Shown here piece by piece: positions 6,877 through 13,529 of a stretch of 24,092 nucleotides of DNA. The DNA is from JAJZQH01 sp041658465. GTDB taxonomy: Bacteria > UBA10199 > 2-02-FULL-44-16 > JAAZCA01. The stretch is taken from the NCBI GenBank assembly GCA_041658465.1, contig JBBAAC010000009.1, positions 1 to 24,092 of the forward strand, given 5' to 3'. The translations under genes and the position numbers were made by a program. How positions within the stretch are numbered: position 1 is the first letter of the stretch; each line of letters begins with the position of its first letter. The notes under the pieces are model-generated. The model had not been told where the DNA came from, did no database searches, and saw nothing but the letters and a program-made list of their open reading frames with translations.

Positions 6877-7802
6877 CATCGCAAAACCGAGTCCCATTCG
6901 TTGCTGCGGGAGAGGTCCTGGTCGACTTCATCGCGCTGGAGCAGGCCCGGGCGCTTGCGGAGACCGCGAGCTTCGGCAAATTTTTCGGCGGCGCGCCCGC
7001 CAACGTCGCGGTGAACATGAAGAGGCTTGGAGTCGATGCCACGATCGTTTCAAAGGTGGGCTTCGACGAGCTTGGCTCTTTCCTGATCCAATACCTCAAG
7101 GATCTTGCGCTCGACACATCGTATATAAGCCGCGATCCCGAGTATCCCACGAGCATGTCCATCATGACCAGGGGCCGCACACCTTGCGAATTCGTGGCCT
7201 ACCGTCAGGCAGACACCCGGATGCAGCGATCGGACATACCGGACGAACTCATACAGGGCTGCGAGGTCTTTCACACCACGGCCCACGGAATCGCGCGCAG
7301 GCCGACGCGCGACGCGATACTCGACGCGTTCATCACAGCGCACCGCATGGGAAAGATCACTTCGTTCGACCCCAACTATTCGGTCACGTTCTGGCCCGAT
7401 CGCATGGACGCGATGCACACCCTTGAGCGATTCATCGCCCACGCCACGTTCTGCAAACCCTCGATGGACGATGCTGAGCGCATCTTCGGAAAAATGACAG
7501 AGGCTGAATATCTTGACCTCTTCCACAAGATAGGCGCGGAGTTCGTGATACTCACGCGCGGCGAAAACGGCGCCTTGCTCTCGAACCGCAGCGGCGAGAG
7601 GCGCGAGTATCCGGCCATCGCAGTAGCCGACGTGGTGGATGCAACGGGCGCCGGCGATGCGTTCACCGCAGGCTTCTTCGCCACATATCTCAAGACCGGC
7701 GATATCGATCAGGCCATGAAGGTCGGCACGAAGACCGCGGCGTTCTGCATCAGACACATCGGAGCGGCCTCCCCGCTGCCGCCGGTCGAGAGTTTTTTGT
7801 AG
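6873..7802 (+). CDS. PfkB-family carbohydrate kinase (fructokinase / KDG-kinase-like), 309 aa
   Basis: This is a ribokinase-fold, ATP-dependent sugar kinase. PfkB signature 1 is FGGAPANVAVNMKRLG (residues 38-53) and signature 2 is DATGAGDAFTAGFFATYL (256-273), with catalytic base Asp262 and the GAGD anion hole. FDPNYS (165-170) is the form seen in fructokinases and 2-keto-3-deoxygluconate kinases. Length is typical and no residue is missing. It starts inside the stop of the MFS gene (ATGA overlap) and ends 4 bp from the convergent dehydrogenase gene, leaving no room for a separate promoter or a conventional terminator. Fructose or a keto-sugar acid is the likeliest substrate; the exact one cannot be read from sequence. 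Confidence 0.92.
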   Translation: MTSQNRVPFVAAGEVLVDFIALEQARALAETASFGKFFGGAPANVAVNMKRLGVDATIVSKVGFDELGSFLIQYLKDLALDTSYISRDPEYPTSMSIMTRGRTPCEFVAYRQADTRMQRSDIPDELIQGCEVFHTTAHGIARRPTRDAILDAFITAHRMGKITSFDPNYSVTFWPDRMDAMHTLERFIAHATFCKPSMDDAERIFGKMTEAEYLDLFHKIGAEFVILTRGENGALLSNRSGERREYPAIAVADVVDATGAGDAFTAGFFATYLKTGDIDQAMKVGTKTAAFCIRHIGAASPLPPVESFL

Positions 7803-7806
7803 TCGA

Positions 7807-9117
7807 TCATATGACAGCGTCTGCCCACGGCTGCAGAAGGCCCGCGGCAAATGCCACGTCCAGCACCGTAAAGCGGTTGCGCACGCAGAAGGATAAGGCG
7901 AGCGCGTCGCGGAAGGTCTCGGCTGAAACTCCTAAATCCTTATAACTCGTCTTTGCGCCGGCGGCCGCGAGGATCGCGCGCAGTTCCGATGCCGGCTTGA
8001 GAAACGGCGCGACTGCATCCTTGATCTCATCCCAGCGCGAAGCGATGAGTAGGGCCTCCGCAACCGCGGCATCGCGGGAACCGCGCTTCCTGGCAAATGC
8101 ATCCCTGATGGCGCCCGCCGCTTGCGGCAAGAGCTCGCAGCAGCGAGCAAGTGCTATGTCACCGCGCTCCCAGACAGTTGCAATCGCCTTCGCATCGAGA
8201 TCGCTCGCACGCGTTGCCAGCAACCGCTCGTAGAGCTGCGCTGTGGCTATTGTGGCCACTCCCACTTGCGCGCCGTGGAAGTCCGGCGCCCTCCCCTCAA
8301 TCGGCGCGCGCATGTCCAGGAAATGGGCGATGAGGTGCTCGCCGCCCGAGGCTGGTTGCGAACTGCCTGCGATGACCATGGATATGCCGGCGTAGATAAG
8401 CGCCTCGGTCAGCGCCGCGATCGCGCGCGGGTCGCGTTGTCCGATGAGCCTCGCCTGCCCGGCGTATACCTCTTCCAGGTCGCGGATGAGCTCAAACGGC
8501 CGGATGCAAAATCGCTCGCCTCGAACTATCGACGCGAGCCGCCAGTCCGCGTTGCAGACCGGCTTTGACATGATGTCGCCCAGCCCGGACCTTATCATCG
8601 CAATAGGTGCCGCAGCCAGCACTTCAAGATCTGCTATCACTGCCAACGGCGGAGTGACGGGCTCCGTCGACTTGAGCCCGTCTCTTGTCAGGGCGGCGAT
8701 CCCGGATGCATAACCGTTCATCGACGGAGCCGTGGCGACCGCGATCTGGGGTATACCCCTCCTGAACGCCGCCCACTTGCCGAGGTCTGTGATGGTGCCT
8801 GAGCCGCAGGAAATTATGGCTCCCGCGTTGCCTGGCACTGCTTGAGCCACGCCCTCAGCCAGGCTATATTCCGCCTTGGGCCTGCCCGAGAGGACGTGCG
8901 CGTGGACCTTGATCCCAGCATTCCCAAGTATCGAGGCAACCCTCTCCCCGGCGACACCCTGCGTGACCTCATCGGCAAGCAGAAACACAGACCCCACAAG
9001 CCTTAGCCGACGCATAACCCCGGCCACCTGGGCTACGGCCCCGGCCTCGATTATGACCTCCCTCACCGGGACCTCATGGGTAGCGCCGCAGGGGCACTGC
9101 CATCGGCTTCCGAGCAT
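7807..9117 (-). CDS. Glycerol-1-phosphate dehydrogenase-like protein (EgsA/AraM family), 436 aa
   Basis: This is an NAD(P)-dependent, metal-containing dehydrogenase of the family that reduces dihydroxyacetone phosphate to sn-glycerol-1-phosphate (archaeal EgsA, bacterial AraM). The N-terminal CPCGATHEVPVREVII is typical of bacterial members. GSGTITDLGKW (residues 105-115) is the nucleotide-binding loop and PSMNGYASG follows. The metal ligands appear as Asp181 (GLGD), His261 (SGGEHLIAH) and His281 (FHGAQ). I place the start at ATG 9117, directly after GGAAAGGTGG, rather than at the in-frame ATG 9150, which has no ribosome site. It is convergent with the PfkB gene and divergent from the first RNA/giant-protein unit. 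Other members of the wider fold (dehydroquinate-synthase-like) are less likely given the motifs. Confidence 0.88.
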   Translation of the reverse strand: MLGSRWQCPCGATHEVPVREVIIEAGAVAQVAGVMRRLRLVGSVFLLADEVTQGVAGERVASILGNAGIKVHAHVLSGRPKAEYSLAEGVAQAVPGNAGAIISCGSGTITDLGKWAAFRRGIPQIAVATAPSMNGYASGIAALTRDGLKSTEPVTPPLAVIADLEVLAAAPIAMIRSGLGDIMSKPVCNADWRLASIVRGERFCIRPFELIRDLEEVYAGQARLIGQRDPRAIAALTEALIYAGISMVIAGSSQPASGGEHLIAHFLDMRAPIEGRAPDFHGAQVGVATIATAQLYERLLATRASDLDAKAIATVWERGDIALARCCELLPQAAGAIRDAFARKRGSRDAAVAEALLIASRWDEIKDAVAPFLKPASELRAILAAAGAKTSYKDLGVSAETFRDALALSFCVRNRFTVLDVAFAAGLLQPWADAVI

Positions 9118-9147
9118 TCGCCACCTTTCCTGAGATGGGAGATTTGG

Positions 9148-9189
9148 CATAGTTTGAATATATATCTATAGCTCAGAGGACAAACTATG
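9148..9189 (-). promoter_or_regulatory. 9-bp inverted repeat over the likely dehydrogenase promoter
   Basis: CATAGTTTG (9148-9156) and CAAACTATG (9181-9189) are perfect inverted copies flanking 24 AT-rich bases. On the minus strand TTGTCC (9183-9178) and TATATT (9162-9157), 15 bp apart, could be a weak promoter for the gene starting at 9117, placing the arms where a dimeric repressor might sit. No protein was identified that would bind it. Confidence 0.35.
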
Positions 9190-9220
9190 TCATCCTCGCG
9201 TATATTCTCAACGCATCCGC

Positions 9221-9250
9221 TTGACAGGGCCCTGTGATGGGGAATATATG
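9221..9250 (+). promoter_or_regulatory. Sigma70-type promoter of structured RNA copy 1
   Basis: TTGACA at 9221-9226 and TATATG at 9245-9250 are separated by 18 bp. The same pair (17-bp spacer) stands at the matching place upstream of RNA copy 2, although the spacer sequences differ. Conservation of the boxes but not of what lies between them argues for a real promoter. Confidence 0.7.
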
Positions 9251-9256
9251 GGCCTC

Positions 9257-9585
9257 AGATGTCGGTCATCATTTAGCGTCCGATGTGGCCAGGGGGAGCC
9301 TTCCGGATGCCGGTAGTTGGTGCCGACAACACCGCGTCTTGAAAGACTTGATTCGCGGGGCTTCGAAACTGCGCACATCACGATCGATGTCACAGACCTT
9401 TCGCCCCTGATGCTTCCAGCGCACGAAAGGTCGATCGGTGCACATCGGAACTAAAAAGGCAGGGTCGCGCATTCTCTGTATTCGGGCGCATCGCCCGATG
9501 AAGGGCCCCGGCAAGCAGACGAACAAGGTCATCAGGAAGACAGATTGAGACAAGAGAAACAGGCGCACATCGCCTGTTTTTTTTT
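9257..9585 (+). ncRNA. Structured RNA copy 1, ~330 nt, unrecognised class
   Basis: The predicted transcript starts ~7 nt after the -10 box and ends at an intrinsic terminator. It is not coding: copy 2 (13147-13473) differs by frame-breaking indels outside the core. Helices visible in both copies: GATG/CATC (9258-9270); CCGATGTG 9280-9287 with CACATCGG 9441-9448; CCGCG 9332-9336 with CGCGG 9354-9358, enclosing TCT/AGA capped by TGAA; ACATC/GATGT (9375-9390); GACCTTTCG 9395-9403 with CGAAAGGTC 9424-9432; TCGGGCG-CAT-CGCCCGA (9482-9498). A further candidate, CTTCCGGATGCC 9300-9311 with 9527-9539, crosses the 9280/9441 helix, so it would be a pseudoknot or alternative fold. It could be a free ncRNA or a cis-acting leader of the giant gene that follows. 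I recognise no riboswitch or known large-RNA signature. Confidence 0.75.
9557..9585 (+). terminator. Intrinsic terminator of RNA copy 1
   Basis: AAACAGGCG (9557-9565) and CGCCTGTTT (9571-9579) form a perfect 9-bp stem with a CACAT loop, running into an unbroken T tract to 9585. In copy 2 the stem is identical while the loop differs. It lies 56 bp before the GTG start of the giant-protein gene. Confidence 0.92.
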
Positions 9586-9641
9586 GGTGACGAAGACGCA
9601 ACTTCCGCTTCGGCGTGTCGATAAGACTCCGAGAGGAAACC

Positions 9642-12600
9642 GTGACGACAACAGGGCCGGTTTATACAGAAATTGTCCCGAGTCTTTTCCTGAGTTCGCT
9701 TCCGCTTGCGACTTCCGGAGAGGAGATCGATCAGGAGGACAACGAAGCAGGTAATTCGCATATCGATCCCTTCTCGGCATCGCCACACAAACTCGATACT
9801 CAGACACCACTTTCGATCAACGCATTGTTTAGCTCGCAGCCCGGCGCTGCAGCCGACGATCCGCCGGCCTATCGCGCAATCCTGGAAAAGGCATCAAACA
9901 GGCTCGACGATCCTACTCTACTGCCGGAGCTGATCGAGGCGTTGGAAGGAGATGTTGAACTTAATGGAATGAAGGCAAAGGCGCACGCAGTGACGCCTGG
10001 CGGCGCCATGATCTACAGCGAGCTTATCCTCCGCCACCTCCAGACGAATTCGAAGCAATCGACGATACCGCAGGTGCAACGCCTCATCCGCGCCCGCCGC
10101 GCGCTTGAGGCCTCACTGCAGGACGGTTCACAGCCGGATCACGATGCCCTTCGCGATCGCATCGATCTTGTCGATCTCGCGCGCGTTTATCTTGTCGCAT
10201 CGTACGCAGGTCGCCTCCCACAGCAGCAGATAGGCCCGCTGGATCGAGCGCTCGGTCAGCTTGAGCGCATCCGGCAGAAGGCATCGCCATCTCCTGACGG
10301 ACAGACCGGCTTTCTTTCAGAGATGCTCTCCATCGAGATCCTCTGTCACAAGATGGAGCTTGAAGGTTACCGCGGAAACCAGAAGCAGAAGGAGCAAGCA
10401 AAAGGTGAGCTGCTCGCGAAGATCGACTGCGTCAAGGAGTGGATGCTGGGCCATAAGGAAAAGCCGGAAAGCAACCCAGGCTCTGACACGGTCGAAGTTG
10501 CATCCAGATTTCTTGCTGAGTCTGCCCTGCTGCTCATGCGCATGCATTTTACGCGCGATGCGCTGGGCATTGCGCAATTTCTGTCCACCCAATTCCCGAA
10601 TTCCAGAGGGGGCAGGCGCATAGCGTCGTCAGCGGAATTCGCAACCCGTCGAGCGTCGAGCGGAGAGATCCCGGACAGCTCCGGCAAGGGCGCTTCCGTG
10701 CCGGAGATGTTCCATGCCATCGCCCACTATCAGGACACTCGTTCGATCGGAGAACGGGCGTATTTTGCCGGCATCGGCGCACTGACAGGTGCGCTCGCAA
10801 GCACTGCCTTGTTGCACGATCCGCATATCCTGGCGATCGCGGGCGGCGGGGCAGCGGCCGCGGCTTTCTTCACAGGCGCTGTGCGGCTCGTCAACGCCCT
10901 GCGGAGCGATGAGATCGGACAGATGAGAAGAGGCGCTACCTTTGACCGGAGTGCCTTTGAGGACTGCATGCGCCTGATCGTCGCCGCGATCGGAGACAGC
11001 ACCCTCGGCGCGGTGATGGCGGCCGTTGCCTTCACCACCGTGACCACGGGCATCCCCCTTATTGCAGAGGGCCTCAAAGGCTTCGTGGGATACAAGAATT
11101 TTGGAGCCAATCTCTGGAAACTGACCGGAGCTCGCCTCTGGGATGGTGCTGCCCAGAGTTCATCGCTTGATGATGCCGCTCGCTTCGTCAAGGGACTTTC
11201 CAACCAGGGCGCTCTCTTCTCCGTCTCGCTCGCATGGGGGATCATGAGCTTTGGGTTCTACGTTGCATATATGGGTGGCTCGGACCGCTTGAAGCAACGG
11301 CTCAACAACCTTGGCTGGCTCGCCATACCGGCCTTCCTGCCAGGTGCCGTATCGATGGCGTACATACTTCGACTGGTGACCATGAACCAGGCCCATCAAT
11401 CGGCGGCACTGCTGGAAAGTGCCGCGCAAACGCTGCAGACCGTGGGCGAACGCCCGCTGAAAGATGTCGCAAATGAGCTATGGAAGAATGAGGCGGCTGC
11501 CGGCATCTTTATAGCGCTCTGTGTCTTTCTCGAACGCCTCCTGGAGATGTTCACCAACGGCCTCATCAGTATCCCCAAATCCGAGGCCGCAACTTTTCGC
11601 GAACGACTCGAGAAGGCATGGCCCAAATTTACAAAGGAGTTCAGGACTGCGCATCATTTCCTGCCTATCGTGGAGACCATGCTGGTGGGCATCTCAGCGG
11701 CTATCGGGGGACTGGCCCAGGCACCGAAGGGCAAAGCTCGCGAGAGTTTGACTGTAATCGAACTGGCCATGCAATCCGCGACAACCGTCGTCGTGCTCCT
11801 GGGCCTCACCCTGCTGCTCAGCGGCGTGCTCAAGGGCAAGATTCCCATCGTGTCTACGTTCCGGGAATCCTTGAAAGACGCCGAAGGACAGCCTTGGCTC
11901 ATCAAACTCTATGAAGCATTCGTCAACACCCTTGACCTGCAGGAGCGGATGTACGCCGTCAATCGCACACTGCGCAGCTTTACGCACGATCTCCCGGGGG
12001 CCATGGCCAGGACCAAGGTGACATGGAATTCTCCGCAGGGGCAGCTCGTCATGTCGATCATCAACTCGATCTATGGCAACATGGCGGCCGCCTGGACCTG
12101 GACCGACACTACCGGCTCCGTCTGGGGACGCAACAACCTCGCGAAACAGTGGGTGGCGTCAACAAATGCCCACAGCCGCGGCGACAACAATCCCTTCGCG
12201 GGGCTGAGAGATTACTTTTATACAGCCGGCCAGCGCATCGGCATGGTCCACCCCCTCCTGCCGACAGCGCCTGAGCATCGAATGCTCCTGGGTGTCGCCA
12301 TCCTGAAGAGCTTCTTCAAACCGAATTTTCCCCAGATGCCCAACCCTCATACATTCGTGGATCTGTATCGCCTTCTCACGGAGAACGGGATGAACGGTTC
12401 GATTTCAGAACCACTCAGGAAGATCAATGAAAAGCGCGCCAAGTCAGATCCTCCATTGCCTCCATTGGCTGCGGACGATCTGGTTGAGGGCATGCTCGCA
12501 TATGTGCTTCATGACGCGCAGGATCCAGCGCAGTACGGCACTGTCAGGCCAGTGGTAATCACGCTGGCCATGGCGCGCCATCAGGGGATCTTTGCGGAGA

Positions 12601-13100
12601 AGATCAACGCCTTCTTCGAAGAGCATGGTCCCTGGCTTGGAGACATCTTCAACATCGATCTCGTCGACCTGGAATTCCCCACAGATGCGGACGCGAACCT
12701 CAAGACGCGCGCGCTCGTCACCGCCATTCAGCGGTGGACGACCCTGGATGCTACTCCGCTGGTCAACTGGCTCAATCCCATAGATACAGAATCGCCTGCA
12801 TTTCAGCGGAGACGCTACCTCAGGAACGCCCCTGGCATCACCCTGGCCAATTCTCCGGTCCCAGAACTGCGCAGGCACCGCGACCGCGAAATAAGGATCA
12901 AGAAACACCTGAAAATAGCCCTGGCCGACTATGAGCCGGAAATACGTTTCGACACTGCCATGCGAGGCCCCTTCTGGAGGCGAGCCATGCGTTGGCTGAG
13001 CAGCAAGTTCTCAAAGGGATCTGCGGGCGCAGGCAACGACGATCGCGTTCCACGTTTCAGCGCCGGACTCTTTGCGGCTGACTCTCGATATAAGAAATAA
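9642..13100 (+). CDS. Giant multi-spanning membrane protein, paralog 1, 1152 aa
   Basis: I recognise no family. I start at GTG 9642, which has GAGAGGA 4-5 nt upstream; a GTG at 9615 is in frame but has no site. With this start the motif IDPFSA falls at residues 41-46, exactly as in paralog 2. Layout: disordered N-terminus (1-70), helical repeat-like domain with TPR-like character (75-340), about eight hydrophobic segments (373-392, 395-417, 442-475, 523-545, 558-580, 619-640, 673-693, 706-728), then a ~420-residue soluble C-terminal domain. Shared motifs with paralog 2 include FLPGA, LSGVLKGKIPI, FPQ-x-PN and a VRP...TLAMA...FFE block near 967-992. There is no N-terminal signal peptide. It is preceded by RNA copy 1 and followed 11 bp on by the promoter of RNA copy 2. 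Confidence 0.85.
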   Translation: MTTTGPVYTEIVPSLFLSSLPLATSGEEIDQEDNEAGNSHIDPFSASPHKLDTQTPLSINALFSSQPGAAADDPPAYRAILEKASNRLDDPTLLPELIEALEGDVELNGMKAKAHAVTPGGAMIYSELILRHLQTNSKQSTIPQVQRLIRARRALEASLQDGSQPDHDALRDRIDLVDLARVYLVASYAGRLPQQQIGPLDRALGQLERIRQKASPSPDGQTGFLSEMLSIEILCHKMELEGYRGNQKQKEQAKGELLAKIDCVKEWMLGHKEKPESNPGSDTVEVASRFLAESALLLMRMHFTRDALGIAQFLSTQFPNSRGGRRIASSAEFATRRASSGEIPDSSGKGASVPEMFHAIAHYQDTRSIGERAYFAGIGALTGALASTALLHDPHILAIAGGGAAAAAFFTGAVRLVNALRSDEIGQMRRGATFDRSAFEDCMRLIVAAIGDSTLGAVMAAVAFTTVTTGIPLIAEGLKGFVGYKNFGANLWKLTGARLWDGAAQSSSLDDAARFVKGLSNQGALFSVSLAWGIMSFGFYVAYMGGSDRLKQRLNNLGWLAIPAFLPGAVSMAYILRLVTMNQAHQSAALLESAAQTLQTVGERPLKDVANELWKNEAAAGIFIALCVFLERLLEMFTNGLISIPKSEAATFRERLEKAWPKFTKEFRTAHHFLPIVETMLVGISAAIGGLAQAPKGKARESLTVIELAMQSATTVVVLLGLTLLLSGVLKGKIPIVSTFRESLKDAEGQPWLIKLYEAFVNTLDLQERMYAVNRTLRSFTHDLPGAMARTKVTWNSPQGQLVMSIINSIYGNMAAAWTWTDTTGSVWGRNNLAKQWVASTNAHSRGDNNPFAGLRDYFYTAGQRIGMVHPLLPTAPEHRMLLGVAILKSFFKPNFPQMPNPHTFVDLYRLLTENGMNGSISEPLRKINEKRAKSDPPLPPLAADDLVEGMLAYVLHDAQDPAQYGTVRPVVITLAMARHQGIFAEKINAFFEEHGPWLGDIFNIDLVDLEFPTDADANLKTRALVTAIQRWTTLDATPLVNWLNPIDTESPAFQRRRYLRNAPGITLANSPVPELRRHRDREIRIKKHLKIALADYEPEIRFDTAMRGPFWRRAMRWLSSKFSKGSAGAGNDDRVPRFSAGLFAADSRYKK

Positions 13101-13111
13101 AGGCGCAGGCG

Positions 13112-13140
13112 TTGACAAGGGCCGGGACACCGATTATATG
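13112..13140 (+). promoter_or_regulatory. Sigma70-type promoter of structured RNA copy 2
   Basis: TTGACA at 13112-13117 and TATATG at 13135-13140 have an optimal 17-bp spacer. It begins 11 bp after the stop of giant paralog 1, so RNA copy 2 has its own start of transcription rather than depending on read-through. Confidence 0.75.
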
Positions 13141-13146
13141 GCCTCT

Positions 13147-13473
13147 CAGATGTCGTCATCTCTTTGCATCCGACGTGGCCAGGGGAGCCTTCCGGATGCC
13201 AGTAGTTGGTGCCGACAAAACCGCGTCTTGAAAGACTTGATTCGCGGGGCTTCGAAACTGCGCACATCACGACCGATGTCACAGACCTTTCGCCCCTAAT
13301 GTTCCCAACGCACGAGAGGTCGATCGGTGCACATCGGAGCGAAGAAAAACGGTTCGTATATCCCTGGCGTTCGGGCGCATCGCCCGATGAAGGGCCCGGG
13401 AAAGAAGTTGAATAAGGCCATCCGGAAGACAGAATAAGGTCACAAAACAGGCGAATCTCGCCTGTTTTTTTTT
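13147..13473 (+). ncRNA. Structured RNA copy 2, ~327 nt, unrecognised class
   Basis: This is the sister of the RNA at 9257-9585. The core 13189-13337 aligns to 9300-9448 over 149 nt with 8 substitutions and no gaps. Structure-preserving changes: in GACCTTTCG 13284-13292 with CGAGAGGTC 13313-13321 an A-to-G change becomes a G-U pair; in ACATC/GATGT (13264-13279) the substitution falls in the loop; the first hairpin has 5 bp (AGATG/CATCT, 13148-13161) with a loop one base shorter. TCGGGCG-CAT-CGCCCGA (13371-13387) is identical. CTTCCGGATGCC (13189-13200) pairs with 13416-13428 through 12 bp with one bulge, better than in copy 1. One contrary point: CCGACGTG/CACATCGG has one mismatch absent from copy 1. 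The segment 13338-13370 is poorly conserved and is probably a linker. Confidence 0.75.
13444..13473 (+). terminator. Intrinsic terminator of RNA copy 2
   Basis: AAAACAGGCG (13444-13453) and CGCCTGTTTT (13459-13468) form a perfect 10-bp stem with an AATCT loop, followed by T to 13473. It lies 56 bp before the ATG of giant paralog 2, the same spacing as in unit 1. The sequence GAAGACGCAACTTC is conserved just after both terminators. Confidence 0.92.
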
Positions 13474-13529
13474 GCTAAAGAAGACGCAACTTCTATGTCG
13501 TACAACCGATATTAGGCGCGGAGGTTGAC

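Noticed and set aside
9313..9340. T-box-like ACCGCG in the RNA core
   Set aside because: No AGGGUGG context, no specifier-loop region and no terminator/antiterminator pair next to it; the true terminator is ~220 nt downstream.
9615..9641. Upstream GTG (9615) as start of giant paralog 1
   Set aside because: No ribosome site; GTG 9642 has GAGAGGA just upstream and aligns IDPFSA at residue 41 in both paralogs.
9208..13282. Minus-strand ORFs with similar peptides antisense to both RNA copies (9208-9393 and 12929-13282)
   Set aside because: Similarity comes from the conserved RNA core. Indels outside the core shift frame, substitutions keep RNA pairing, and there are no ribosome sites.
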